Of a stretch of DNA of 64,000 bases, positions 27,603-36,259 are shown piece by piece. The notes under the pieces were generated by a model. That model was not told the origin of the DNA, did no database searches, and saw only the letters and a program-made list of their open reading frames with translations. The DNA comes from Hyphomicrobiaceae bacterium (GTDB lineage Bacteria > Pseudomonadota > Alphaproteobacteria > Rhizobiales > Ancalomicrobiaceae), in assembly GCA_016793065.1 (NCBI GenBank), contig JAEULV010000140.1, forward strand, positions 52,889 through 116,888. The letters run 5' to 3'. The translations under genes were made by a program, and so were the position numbers. Positions within the stretch are counted from its first letter, which is position 1; each line of letters starts with the position of its first letter.

Positions 27603-28453
27603 TGCCCGCGCCCGTCTCCCCGCCCAACGCTTCACTTGACGATCAGCGCCTGCTGGCCCGGGCGCTGGCGCTGATCAACCTGAGCCCCGCCCGGATCACC
27701 GATCACGGCCTCGGCTTCGAGGCCGGCGCCATCGCCCGACTGGCCCTGCCGCCGGGCTTCGTCGCGGCACTGGCCCGCGCCGGGCTGGTTACGGTCGACG
27801 AACACGACCGGGTCACGCTCAGCGATCTCGGCCGCGCCCGCGTCGCCCGATTGCGCCAGCCCGGCGGCGAGCCGGATTTTCGCCAGCAGCATGGCGCCGT
27901 GCGCTCGCTGCCGCCGACCGATGCCCGCCCGCCCCGCGCCGCTGGCGACCGGGCGCGCATCAACATCGCCGAAAGCCCGCTCGGCTGGCTCGCCACCCGG
28001 CGCGGTCCGGATGGCCGGCCGTTCCTCGATCCGGCATCGATCGAGGCAGGCGAGCGCCTGCGGGCGGACTTCACCCGTGGCGCGATGATGCCGAGCGTCA
28101 CGTCGAACTGGGGCGCGCTGCTGGGCTCGGGCGGCTCCGGCGGCGGGCCGGGGCGCGGCATCGACCTCAACGACGCGGCGATCGCCGCGCGGGTCCGGGT
28201 CGAGCGGGCGCTGGAGGCGGTCGGTCCCGAACTCTCTGGCGTCCTTGTCGACGTCTGCTGCTTCCTGAAGGGGCTCGAGACGGTCGAGGACGAGCGGCGC
28301 TGGCCGCCGCGATCGGCGAAGATCGTGCTGGTGCTCGCCTTGGCGCGGCTTGCCACCCATTACGGACTGGCGAACCATGCCAGCGGCCCCGACCGGGCGC
28401 GACGAACCGGCCACTGGGGCACGCCGGATTACCGTCCCTCGATCGGCGGCTAG
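27602..28453 (+). CDS. DUF6456 domain protein, partner of the DnaA-like protein
   Basis: 283 residues. The C-terminal half carries the DUF6456 core: ESPLGWLATRRGPDGRPF, AGERLRADFTRG, and VGPELSGVLVDVCCFLKGLE. The helical layout resembles a DNA-binding module of phage or plasmid type. It overlaps the DnaA-like gene by one base of start/stop (ATGA), so both are made together. The N-terminal half has no recognised domain. The function is unknown; a link to replication or transcription control is inference from the partner. Confidence 0.85.
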   Translation: MPAPVSPPNASLDDQRLLARALALINLSPARITDHGLGFEAGAIARLALPPGFVAALARAGLVTVDEHDRVTLSDLGRARVARLRQPGGEPDFRQQHGAVRSLPPTDARPPRAAGDRARINIAESPLGWLATRRGPDGRPFLDPASIEAGERLRADFTRGAMMPSVTSNWGALLGSGGSGGGPGRGIDLNDAAIAARVRVERALEAVGPELSGVLVDVCCFLKGLETVEDERRWPPRSAKIVLVLALARLATHYGLANHASGPDRARRTGHWGTPDYRPSIGG

Positions 28454-28472
28454 CCAACCGTCCGGTTGGGAA

Positions 28473-28895
28473 TCAGCCGTCGGCGAGCGCGGTGCGGGCG
28501 TCGCGCTTCATCCGCTCGATCATCGAATTGAGACCGTTGGAGCGCTGCGGCGTCAGGTGTTCGCGCAGGTGAATGTCCTGAAACAGCTTGACCGGGTCGG
28601 CGGCGGCGATGTCCGCCGCCGGCAGGCCGGAATAGGCCTTGATCAGGATCGCCACCAGGCCCTTGACGATGTGGGCATCGGAATCGCCCTGGAACACCAG
28701 CACCGGCTGGCCGGTCGCGCGCTCGACCCGGGTCGCCAGCCACACCTGGCTGGCGCAGCCTTGCACCTTGTTGGCCTCGCAGCGCAGATCCTCGGGCAGG
28801 GCCGGCAGGTCGCGGCCAAGTTCGATGACGTAGTGCAGGCGCTGCTCCCAATCGTCGATCAATTCGAAATCGCCGATGATGTCTTCGACCGACAT
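28473..28895 (-). CDS. SufE family sulfur-acceptor protein
   Basis: 140 residues. SufE takes persulfide sulfur from SufS cysteine desulfurase for Fe-S cluster assembly, which matters in a nitrogen fixer. The fold shows as LRCEANKVQGCASQVWL, with the active Cys in QGCASQ, and HLTPQRSNGLNSMIERMK. The start ATG 28895 follows GGGCGGG. It is not next to other suf genes. It converges with the DUF6456 gene, with 19 bases between stops. Confidence 0.93.
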   Translation of the reverse strand: MSVEDIIGDFELIDDWEQRLHYVIELGRDLPALPEDLRCEANKVQGCASQVWLATRVERATGQPVLVFQGDSDAHIVKGLVAILIKAYSGLPAADIAAADPVKLFQDIHLREHLTPQRSNGLNSMIERMKRDARTALADG

Positions 28896-29131
28896 GAACC
28901 CGCCCCGCGCTTTTTCCGTTCCGCCTCTTAGCCGGTTTGCGGCCCTGAGGCCAAGTCCAAATGCCGGGCGTCGCGCGCGGTCGCATCCGGGCACCAAGGC
29001 CGGGACAAAAAAAGGAGGCGCGACATTCGCCATCGGCAAATGCGCGCCTTCTGAGTTTCGTGGGCCGGAAAGGGCAGGATCGATCCCACGCAGGTAAGGT
29101 TTGCCGTGCTGGAGGCGTGGCGGCGTCGGGC

Positions 29132-29602
29132 TCAGCCGCGCGGCACTTCGCGCTCCTTGGCACGGGATTCGGATTTCGGGTCCGGGCGCGGCTGCGGCAG
29201 CTTCATCGGGTTCGGCGCCGGCACCTGGACGTGCATCGGCTGCGCCGTCGCCGGGGCGAGATTGGCGGGCGGCTCCGGCGGGGCGGCCGCGCGATTGGGG
29301 ACCGTGCCGGTCGACTGCGGCGCCGCCTTGTCCGACGGCAGCTGGGTGTCGAGATAGTCATAGACCATTTTGGCGCCGACCTTGGCGCGCTCGCCTACCG
29401 TCACCAGCGCCGCCTGACCGACCTCGCAGGCGCCGGGCTTGCGATCGCAGAAGCCCTTGATGTCGGAGAAGGCCTCTTGTGCCGCGCCCACCGCCTCGAT
29501 TGCCGAGACGGTTCGCTCGGCGCTCGGCTTTTCGCCCTTCGGCATTGGAATGATGAACAGCGCCAGGCCGAGCCAGAACGCCGACTTGATGATAAAACGC
29601 AT
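29132..29602 (-). CDS. DUF5330 domain protein with N-terminal membrane helix
   Basis: 156 residues. One N-terminal membrane helix (IIKSAFWLGLALFIIPMP) is followed by a Cys pair in FCDRKPGACEVGQ and a Pro/Ala-rich tail. The pattern MRFIIKSAFWLGLALFIIP is the hallmark of the DUF5330 family in Hyphomicrobiales. It is probably membrane-anchored facing the periplasm, where the Cys pair could form a disulphide. The ribosome site GGAAGGGG gives ATG 29602. It is read away from the kinase gene across the region with direct repeats. Confidence 0.8.
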   Translation of the reverse strand: MRFIIKSAFWLGLALFIIPMPKGEKPSAERTVSAIEAVGAAQEAFSDIKGFCDRKPGACEVGQAALVTVGERAKVGAKMVYDYLDTQLPSDKAAPQSTGTVPNRAAAPPEPPANLAPATAQPMHVQVPAPNPMKLPQPRPDPKSESRAKEREVPRG

Positions 29603-30064
29603 TGTGACACCCCTTCCTGTGCAGGCCATCTCTGTCGGACGGCTCTGTCGGATGAGGCGACCCTAGCAAACGGACGTGAAATCGCGGTTCCGATCGCCAC
29701 GGCAATTTGATTCGAATGCGCGGCGAATTTGATTCGAATTTGAACAATCGCGGCAGGCCCGGCTTTACCTCCCGGGCGATCAATCCGCCGATTCGGTCGT
29801 TGCCGGCGCTGCTGACGATTGACGATCGGCTGGCGTTGCGTCATCCGTTGCCAGAGTGTGAACACCGGCCCCGGCGGCGGAAACCTTGCGTTCACCATAT
29901 CGGCACATTGACCGATCGCGCCCCCTCCCAAACCTGCCCAACAACCGGTTCAAGCAGGCTTCAGCCCCTGTCGCGGAGCCGGATTTAGGCGTTCCTTAAG
30001 CGCGCTCTGTAACCCTTGCTCTGCCGTCCATTGACATCAAAAGACGGGGCGCTCGCAAGGGCGC
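29603..30064. other. Divergent promoter region of DUF5330 and the DivJ-like kinase
   Basis: About 462 bases with no gene I can support. It contains the two direct repeats at 29704-29739 and, nearer the kinase, GTCCATTGACATCAAAAGA around 30027-30045. The remainder is GC-rich. Confidence 0.55.
29704..29739. repeat. Two 14-base direct repeats, each with a GANTC site
   Basis: AATTTGATTCGAAT occurs at 29704-29717 and again at 29726-29739, 22 bases apart (two helical turns). Each copy has the dyad ATTCGAAT and a GATTC, the target of the CcrM-type methyltransferase that couples DNA methylation to the alphaproteobacterial cell cycle. The spacing fits a protein that binds two sites on one face of the helix. 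Confidence 0.7.
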
Positions 30065-31933
30065 GTGTGGGGTAGAGCGTTGCGTAACGAGTTCTGGGCG
30101 TCCGTCGCCCGTCACCTCGACGGTCTCGTGCATGAAGCGGTCGGTTCCGAACCGGTCGAGATCGCGCGCCACCGCTCGTTCATCGGCACCAATCTGGGTG
30201 CGGGCCTGATCGCGCTCATCGCGCTGCCGGTGTTCCTTGCCTTCATCGGCCCCACCGGCTTCGTCGAGGCGACCGTGCTCGCCGGGCTCGCCGCTCCGGC
30301 GCCGATCGCGCTTTATGTTTCGCGCACCGGCCGGATCGCCCACGGCCACATGGCCATTGCCGTCGCCGCGACCGTCACCGTCTGCCTCGTCGCCGCCCTG
30401 ACCGGCGGCCTCGGCTCCTATGCGCTGTTCTGGCTGACGCTGGTGCCGATCGAGGCGACGCTTTCCGGCTCGCGCCGCATCGTCACCCGTTCGACCGTGA
30501 TCGCCCTGTCGGGTCTCGTTGCCCTTCTCGCGGCCTCGCTGACCGTCGGGCTGCCGGCGCCGGTCATCGGCGCCCTGCCGCCGGAAGTGGCTATCGGCCT
30601 CACCACCATGTGCGCGCTGGTCTATGCCGGCACGCTCGCCGCCCGCGTCGACTTCGTCCACCGCACCAGCGAAAACCTCGCCCGCGCCCGCAGCGACCAC
30701 TATCGCATCCTCAGCGAGAACATCACCGACATCGTCACCGGCCACGCGCCCAACGGCGATATCCTGTTCGTCTCTCCCGCTGTCGAGCGCGAGCTTGGGC
30801 TGACCGCCAAGACCATCGCCGGCGACGGCCTGTTCCGCCGCGTCCATGTCGCCGATCGGCCGGCCTATCTGAAGGCCCTGTCGGACGCGATGAGCGAGCC
30901 GGGGTCCGGTACCGTCGAATTCCGCGTCCGCCTCGGCGAGCTCGATGCCCCGGCCCATGACCAGCACTGGGTGTGGCTGGAAATGTCGGCCCGTCCGATC
31001 AGCGAGCCAGATCCGATCACCGGCATGGCCGTGGTCGTCTCGGTCACCCGCAACGTCTCCGAGCGCAAGGCGCATGAGGAGCAGCTTCGCCGCGCCCATG
31101 AAGCCGCCGAGGAGGCGAGCCTCGCCAAGACCCGCTTCCTGGCCAATGTCAGCCACGAGCTGCGCACGCCGCTTAACGCCATCATCGGCTTTTCCGACAT
31201 GCTGCAGTCGGAGATCTTCGGCCGGCTGCCCGACAATCGCCAGCGCGAATATGTCCGGCTGATCCACGAGAGCGGCACGCATCTCCTGCAGGTCGTCAAC
31301 GACATCCTCGACATGTCGAAGATCGAGGCCGGCAAGTTCGACATCGTCGTCGAGCCGTTCGAGACCGCGGCGCTGATCCACGGCACCCGCGACATGATGT
31401 CGGGCCAGGCCGAGGCCGGCGGCATCGAGCTCGTCGCCGACGTCGCCGTCAATCTCGGCGAGATGATCGGCGACCGGCGCGCCATCAAGCAGGTGCTGAT
31501 CAACCTGATGTCGAATGCCATTAAGTTCACCCGGCCGGGCGGTCGCGTCACCCTCGGCGTGCGCCGCGACGGTGATTTCGCCGCCTATTACGTCCGCGAC
31601 ACCGGCGTCGGCATCGACGCCAAGGATCTGCCGCGCCTTGGCACGCCGTTCGTTCAGGCCGATTCGGGCTACGACCGCCGCCATGAGGGGACCGGCCTCG
31701 GCCTGTCGATGGTCAAGGGGATCGCCGAACTGCATGGCGGTCGCTTCGAGATCGAGAGCCAGCTCGGCAGCGGCACCTGCGTCACCGTTCATATTCCGCT
31801 GAATTCCGAGAAGGTCGTGCGGGGCGGCCGCGACGGAGCGCAGATCCATGCGCTTGCCGCCGCCGATGCCGCCGGCCCGCGTGACCGCAAGAATCCGTCG
31901 GCCGTCGCGCCGATGATGCAAAAGAGAGCCTGA
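30065..31933 (+). CDS. PAS-containing sensor histidine kinase, DivJ-like
   Basis: About 622 residues. The N-terminal third has several membrane helices (residues about 45-190), followed by one PAS domain (about 215-330), HisKA with FLANVSHELRTPLNAIIGFS (about 357-376; the His near 364), and an ATPase domain (LINLMSNAIKFT, DTGVGID, GTGLGLS). HisKA with this extended sequence is typical of the DivJ/PleC family that signals to DivK. The neighbouring peptidoglycan-binding gene supports a cell-envelope or division role. GTG 30065 is annotated; a TTG at 30080 with GGGGTAGAG upstream would be 5 residues shorter. Confidence 0.85.
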   Translation: MWGRALRNEFWASVARHLDGLVHEAVGSEPVEIARHRSFIGTNLGAGLIALIALPVFLAFIGPTGFVEATVLAGLAAPAPIALYVSRTGRIAHGHMAIAVAATVTVCLVAALTGGLGSYALFWLTLVPIEATLSGSRRIVTRSTVIALSGLVALLAASLTVGLPAPVIGALPPEVAIGLTTMCALVYAGTLAARVDFVHRTSENLARARSDHYRILSENITDIVTGHAPNGDILFVSPAVERELGLTAKTIAGDGLFRRVHVADRPAYLKALSDAMSEPGSGTVEFRVRLGELDAPAHDQHWVWLEMSARPISEPDPITGMAVVVSVTRNVSERKAHEEQLRRAHEAAEEASLAKTRFLANVSHELRTPLNAIIGFSDMLQSEIFGRLPDNRQREYVRLIHESGTHLLQVVNDILDMSKIEAGKFDIVVEPFETAALIHGTRDMMSGQAEAGGIELVADVAVNLGEMIGDRRAIKQVLINLMSNAIKFTRPGGRVTLGVRRDGDFAAYYVRDTGVGIDAKDLPRLGTPFVQADSGYDRRHEGTGLGLSMVKGIAELHGGRFEIESQLGSGTCVTVHIPLNSEKVVRGGRDGAQIHALAAADAAGPRDRKNPSAVAPMMQKRA

Positions 31934-31936
31934 CCG

Positions 31937-32947
31937 ATGAAGTCGCGCGCGCGTGCCGCCGAAGCTTATGACGATTACGATGACGGCTGGGACGAACCGC
32001 CGCGCGGCGGCCGCCGTCACGGCTCGCCCGCCGGCGAATTGCCCTGGCGCATCGCCGCCATGTGTCGCGACAATCCGCTGAAGGCCGGCGGCATCTTCGT
32101 CGGCCTGCTGACGGCGGCGCTGATCGTGTCGAACGCCCTCAACAACCAGCACGGCCGCCATCCGGCGCCGCTGTTTGAAACCCGCGGCGTGTCGGGGCCG
32201 ATCTCGCAGGCCCTGCCGGTTCCGGAACCGGCGCCGACCCGCGCCGTGCGCACCACGCCGGTCACCGCCCAGGACGTCGCCGCGCGCGATTCCCAGCCGG
32301 CCGCCGCACCGGCACCGGCCCCGGCGCCGGGCAATATCGAGGCGCTGATCCAGCAGACCGCGCCGGCGGCGGCGCCGGCCGTGGTCGAGGACCCGCGCGT
32401 GCGGGCGCTGCAGGCGGTACTCAAGGATCGCGGGCTCTATACCGGCAGCGTCGACGGCATTTCCGGTCCGATGACCTCGGATGCCATCCGCGCCCTGGAA
32501 AAGCAGCTGAACATCACCCAGACCGGCGAATATTCCGACCGGCTCCTGGTGCTGGCGCAGAAGGCCCGGCCGGTGGTGACGCCGCCGCAGCCGACGCGGG
32601 TCGGCGCCATGCCGATCCAGAACGCCTCGTTCTCGCCGGCCGAGCCCCGCACCGTCGCGACCGTGCCGGTCATCGCCCGTCCGCAAGTCGCGCCGCCGCG
32701 CCCGGCCCAGCCGGCCGCTGCCACGCCGCAAACCGACATGCGCGCCGGCGTCGCCGACGATCGCACCGCCAAGGTGCAGCGGGCACTGGCCGCGCTCGGT
32801 TTCACGCCGGGCAAGGCCGACGGCCGCATGCGTCCGGAAACCGCCGAGGCGATCAAGCGCTTCGAGATCGACAAGGGCCTGAAGGTCACCGGCACCATCA
32901 ACGACCAGCTGATGTTCGCCCTCGCCTCGACCGGCTCGCTCTACTGA
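31937..32947 (+). CDS. Membrane-anchored peptidoglycan-binding-domain protein
   Basis: 336 residues. Acidic, Asp/Tyr-rich N-terminal tail (EAYDDYDDGWDE), then one membrane helix (GGIFVGLLTAALIVSNAL), a long Pro/Ala-rich periplasmic linker, and two PG_binding_1 units: LQAVLKDRGLYTGSVDGISG and VQRALAALGFTPGKADGRMR. The start lies 3 bases after the kinase stop, so both form one operon. It probably tethers or senses peptidoglycan near the membrane. A terminator follows. Confidence 0.9.
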   Translation: MKSRARAAEAYDDYDDGWDEPPRGGRRHGSPAGELPWRIAAMCRDNPLKAGGIFVGLLTAALIVSNALNNQHGRHPAPLFETRGVSGPISQALPVPEPAPTRAVRTTPVTAQDVAARDSQPAAAPAPAPAPGNIEALIQQTAPAAAPAVVEDPRVRALQAVLKDRGLYTGSVDGISGPMTSDAIRALEKQLNITQTGEYSDRLLVLAQKARPVVTPPQPTRVGAMPIQNASFSPAEPRTVATVPVIARPQVAPPRPAQPAAATPQTDMRAGVADDRTAKVQRALAALGFTPGKADGRMRPETAEAIKRFEIDKGLKVTGTINDQLMFALASTGSLY

Positions 32948-32993
32948 ACGCAACGGCCCGGCGCCTCCACCGGTGCTTGGTCGAACCCGCATG

Positions 32994-33027
32994 ACGGCCC
33001 CGGAGCGCCAAGGCGCCGGGGCCGTTT
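32994..33027 (+). terminator. Intrinsic terminator after the DivJ-like operon
   Basis: ACGGCCCCGG-a-GCGCC-AA-GGCGC-CGGGGCCGT followed by TTT: a long GC stem with a single-base bulge and a 2-base loop. It follows the peptidoglycan-binding gene by about 45 bases. The T run is short, so termination may be partial. Confidence 0.7.
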
Positions 33028-33048
33028 GCCGTCGCGCCATCGGAGGGA

Positions 33049-33465
33049 TCAGCCGCCGCCGGACCGCGCCGCCGGCTCGAGATCGGCGACCAGCACCGGC
33101 ATCAATCCGAACAGGACCTGCGCCGCCAGCCCGGCAAGCCCGAGGGGCGTCGCCATCTCGGCGAGGATGGCATCGAGCCGCTGGCCGAAGCCGAAGACGC
33201 CGAGCGACAGTTCAGCCGCGATCAGCAGCACAAATCCGGTCAGCGCCATCGGCCAGCGCCCGGATCGCCGGCGCAGATCGAAGCGTCGCGCAAGCCAGGT
33301 CGCTCCCACCCATGACGCGCCGACCACGATCGGCAGTTCGATCAGCGTCGCGGCGGTCCGTCCGATCAGCGGCGCCACCACCAGCACCCGTGCCGTTCCC
33401 ATCAGGAACGCCAGCGCGTAGATCGCCAGGAAATACCAAAGGCCTGCCTGCCACGCCTTGCCCAT
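33049..33465 (-). CDS. Small integral membrane protein, unknown
   Basis: 138 residues with four predicted membrane helices: YFLAIYALAFLMGTARVL, TLIELPIVVGASWVGATWL, MALTGFVLLIAAELSLGV, and LAGLAAQVLFGLMPVLV. I do not recognise the family. The start ATG 33465 follows GGAGTAGG at a good distance; the longer upstream frame is unlikely. Confidence 0.65.
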   Translation of the reverse strand: MGKAWQAGLWYFLAIYALAFLMGTARVLVVAPLIGRTAATLIELPIVVGASWVGATWLARRFDLRRRSGRWPMALTGFVLLIAAELSLGVFGFGQRLDAILAEMATPLGLAGLAAQVLFGLMPVLVADLEPAARSGGG

Positions 33466-33607
33466 CGCACCTACTCCGCCCACGGACCGCGACGGGCATC
33501 GCCGCGTCAGGCCCAAACGAAAACCACCGCGACGATCGACCTCTGGCGGCGCGGTGCCTTCGGTCGATTGTCGCGGTGGAATGGCGCGCGGTAAAGCAGT
33601 CGTCCGA

Positions 33608-33808
33608 TCAGGACTTCTTCATCGGGCAGGTGTTGAGCCCAATCAGCGAGTAGGCCGGGCAGGAGCCGAGGGCGGCGGTCAGCAGCGGCACGACGCCGAT
33701 CCAGCCGAGCCAAGCGTAGGACGAGGTGCTGAAGAACGCGAAGGCGACCAGCGCCAGACCGACGACGATACGAAGAATGCGGTCGATGCCGCCAACATTC
33801 GAGGGCAT
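33608..33808 (-). CDS. DUF2892 (YgaP transmembrane-like) small membrane protein
   Basis: 66 residues with two membrane helices (ILRIVVGLALVAFAFF and GWIGVVPLLTAALG) and a C-terminal CPAYSLIGLNTC motif characteristic of DUF2892. This domain forms the membrane part of YgaP, a rhodanese fused to helices, and is often linked to sulfur or persulfide stress. The start ATG 33808 follows GGAGAGA. It lies between the small membrane gene and a Crp/Fnr regulator, with a regulatory dyad between it and the regulator gene. Confidence 0.85.
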   Translation of the reverse strand: MPSNVGGIDRILRIVVGLALVAFAFFSTSSYAWLGWIGVVPLLTAALGSCPAYSLIGLNTCPMKKS

Positions 33809-33893
33809 GGGTCTCTCCATTGCTGCGGGAACGAGGGGGGCGTTCCCTTCCGTTTCGATGGTCGGATCATGCGCCATTGCCGACGCCCTAACC

Positions 33894-33906
33894 GTGACAA
33901 TGTCAC
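33894..33906. promoter_or_regulatory. Dyad GTGAC-AAT-GTCAC between DUF2892 and Crp/Fnr genes
   Basis: Perfect 5-base arms with a 3-base spacer (extended by one C/G pair outside), 86 bases upstream of the DUF2892 start. The half site GTGAC/GTCAC resembles Crp/Fnr-family half sites, although the spacing differs from the classical TGTGA-N6-TCACA. It is a natural candidate for the target of the regulator encoded next door. Confidence 0.5.
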
Positions 33907-33980
33907 GTCCGGCAGCGCGTCCGGTTCGAATTCGGCCCGGATAGGGGTTTGAGCCTAGGCGCCGGGCGCCGTCGGCCGCG

Positions 33981-34646
33981 TCAGGCCTCGCGCTCGCAGA
34001 TCCGCCGCAGGCCGGCGGCGTCCTCGAGGCGGATTTCGCCGCGGGCGAGCGAGACGAGGCCGGAGCGCTCGAACGCCTTGAGATGGCGGCTGATCACCTC
34101 GCGCGCCGTGCCGATCTCGCCGGCGATCTCCTGATGCGTCGCGGCGATCGGCCCGAGCCGGCCCTTGTCGAGGATGAAGCGGGCCAGCCGGGCATCGACC
34201 CGGTGGAACACGGCGCTTTCCATGGTCGCCAGGATGTCGGTCAACCGCCGGCCGAGCCCCTGGAAGACGAAGGCGCGAAAGCCGGGGATCTCGTTCATGT
34301 AGGCGCGGAACGACCCAAACGGGATCGCCACCGCCTGGGTGTCGGCCTCGACGATGCCCTCGGCGGCATAGGGCTCCTCGCCGAGCAGGCAGGCGGTGGT
34401 CAGCACGCAGGTTTCGCCCGACTTGACCCGATAGAGCACGATCTCGCGGCCGGTATCGGCGATCATCTGCACCCGCACCGCGCCGTCGAGCACGAGGAGA
34501 TAGGCCGAGCATGGCGACCCGGGCTCGAACGCCCGCATGCCCGGCGGCAGGGTGACGATCCGCGCCTCGCGCTCCAGGCGGCGGCGATCGTCATCGCCGA
34601 GGCCGGCATCGAGGTCGGGAAACCGGGACAGCCACTGGCTCGACAT
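33981..34646 (-). CDS. Crp/Fnr-family transcriptional regulator
   Basis: 221 residues. N-terminal cyclic-nucleotide-binding-type sensor fold with a Cys in GSPCSAYLL and two more in GETCVLTTACLLG; C-terminal winged helix with THQEIAGEIGTAREVISRHL. The Cys are not spaced as in the oxygen-sensing FNR Fe-S type, but the family contains thiol sensors. Pairing with a DUF2892 gene is common and suggests a role in sulfur or redox stress, which is inference. The regulator probably acts at the nearby dyad. Confidence 0.9.
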   Translation of the reverse strand: MSSQWLSRFPDLDAGLGDDDRRRLEREARIVTLPPGMRAFEPGSPCSAYLLVLDGAVRVQMIADTGREIVLYRVKSGETCVLTTACLLGEEPYAAEGIVEADTQAVAIPFGSFRAYMNEIPGFRAFVFQGLGRRLTDILATMESAVFHRVDARLARFILDKGRLGPIAATHQEIAGEIGTAREVISRHLKAFERSGLVSLARGEIRLEDAAGLRRICEREA

Positions 34647-34869
34647 TTGGCAACACTCTCCCGCGCCGATCCCGGCGCCCGGATTCCGGATCGCGCCGCG
34701 CGGTCGATCAAACCCTTGAAGGAACTGACTGGATTTGATCCCGGTCCCGCTTCGGCGCAGCCGCGAGAATGTAGGCGATCAGGCACCGCGACCACAAGCG
34801 CCCCGATGACGATCAGGCCTTCGTCGGCGTCAGGCGCGCGCGTCGGATGGAGCGCGAGGCGGATTGGTT

Positions 34870-35526
34870 TCAAAGTACCTGGGCGAAACTGCGCTTTCCG
34901 GCCGGCGCGGCTGCAGCGATATCGTCGATATCGACGGTCATCGGCCGCAGCGGGGTTGTCTCGGCGTGTCGCGGCTCCCGGCGCCAGGTGTCCTGCCGGA
35001 CGAATTCCGCCCCCGGCCCGAGCCGGATCGCCTCGTCGACCTTGCGGCGCTCGTGGCCGCCATAGCCGGGATCCGGCCGCCGGCGCCGGTCGGGGCCGAA
35101 ATAGCCCGAGCCGGTGCGGATATAGGTCAGCGGCCGGCCGAGCAATTGCCCGACCTTGGAATTGACCTCGCCATGGGTCAGCGGCTTCGCCATCACCGCA
35201 TCGATGCCGGTATTGATCGCCCGCAGGATCGACGAGCGGTCGACGGTCGAGCACAACAGCACCACCGGCAGGAACGGGTTCTGCGTCAGGGGATCGAACC
35301 GGACCATCCGCGCGAACTGGTAGCCGTCGAGGAACGCCAGGTCCTTTTCGACAAAGGCGATATCGGTCCAGGTCGCCTGCAGCCCGGAGGCGCCGTCGGC
35401 AACGTCCGGGACTTCATTGACGCGGGTCAGTCCGAGTTCGCGCAATACCCGTCGCAGCAGCGTCGAGCGATTGCGGTTATCATCGACGATCAGGGCCGTC
35501 TTCGTGCGCAGATCCAGTTGCGGCAT
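34870..35526 (-). CDS. Receiver-domain protein with Glu instead of the phospho-accepting Asp
   Basis: 218 residues. Residues 9-130 have the CheY-like fold: TALIVDDNRNRS with the acidic pair, FLPVVLLCST, and DAVMAKPLT with the conserved Lys. Where the phospho-accepting Asp should stand the sequence reads FVEKDLAFLDGYQ, so the position aligned to it is Glu60. Such proteins act as fixed, phosphorylation-independent receivers or as mimics of the active state. The tail has a short motif YFGPDRRRRPDPG and no output DNA-binding domain. The start ATG 35526 is clear. No kinase gene is adjacent. Confidence 0.85.
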   Translation of the reverse strand: MPQLDLRTKTALIVDDNRNRSTLLRRVLRELGLTRVNEVPDVADGASGLQATWTDIAFVEKDLAFLDGYQFARMVRFDPLTQNPFLPVVLLCSTVDRSSILRAINTGIDAVMAKPLTHGEVNSKVGQLLGRPLTYIRTGSGYFGPDRRRRPDPGYGGHERRKVDEAIRLGPGAEFVRQDTWRREPRHAETTPLRPMTVDIDDIAAAAPAGKRSFAQVL

Positions 35527-35651
35527 GGCTCCTCCGCGCCGTTTCCGCCGGCGGGTGTTCCAGTCAGGCCGATGCAAGCACGGCGCTTGCTAATGACCGG
35601 TTGCCATGTCCCCGCAAATCTCGAAACGGCGTTAACGAAAGGTGGCGGGCA

Positions 35652-36143
35652 TCAATGCAGCGACGGGTCCTCGCCCGGCCAGTCGGTGATCCGCTCTTCC
35701 AACTGGTCATCGGCATAGTCGGTTTCGCTCACCACCCGGTCGCGCACCGAGATGCCGGCGGCGTGCACTGTTTCAGGATCGCCGGAAATCAGCGGATGCC
35801 ACCAGTAGAGGTCGCGGCCGTCGGCGATCAGGCGATAGGCGCAGGTCGGCGGCAGCCAGGTGTAGCGGCTCTCCACCACCTCGGCCGGGTCGAGCTTGAC
35901 GCAGTCGGGCACGAAGGCCCAGCGGTTGCCGTAGTCCTTGCACTGGCAGGTGTGATGGTCGAGCATCTTGCAGGCGACATCGGTCCAGTAGATTTCGCCG
36001 GTTTCCTCTTCCTCGAGCTTGTTGAGGCAGCAGCGGCCGCAGCCGTCGCACAGCGATTCCCATTCCCGGTCGGTCATCTGGTCCAACCGCTTGAGTTGCC
36101 AGAAGGGCTTGCCCGTCGCGTCGTCGTTCATGTGCTGATCCAT
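35652..36143 (-). CDS. UPF0260 (YcgN-like) Cys-cluster protein
   Basis: 163 residues. Conserved Cys in [32 protein letters not shown], and [20 protein letters not shown]0260 proteins probably bind an Fe-S cluster or zinc and their function is unproven. The start at 36143 has AAAGG upstream; ATG 36131 is possible. It is read away from the PBP1A gene, sharing the intergenic region 36144-36259, where TTAACCG lies near 36203. Confidence 0.88.
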   Translation of the reverse strand: MDQHMNDDATGKPFWQLKRLDQMTDREWESLCDGCGRCCLNKLEEEETGEIYWTDVACKMLDHHTCQCKDYGNRWAFVPDCVKLDPAEVVESRYTWLPPTCAYRLIADGRDLYWWHPLISGDPETVHAAGISVRDRVVSETDYADDQLEERITDWPGEDPSLH

Positions 36144-36259
36144 TGACCTTTCGCGGCAAAGCCGGTTCAACTCCACTGGCAGACGGTTTGCAGTAAGATC
36201 CTGTTAACCGTTCGCCGGCCCGCAACCAACCGCCGCCGGCCCAATTCGAGACGAAAGCC

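Noticed and set aside
36203..36210. TTAACCG half site before PBP1A
   Set aside because: The second half of a CtrA-type box is missing at the required spacing.
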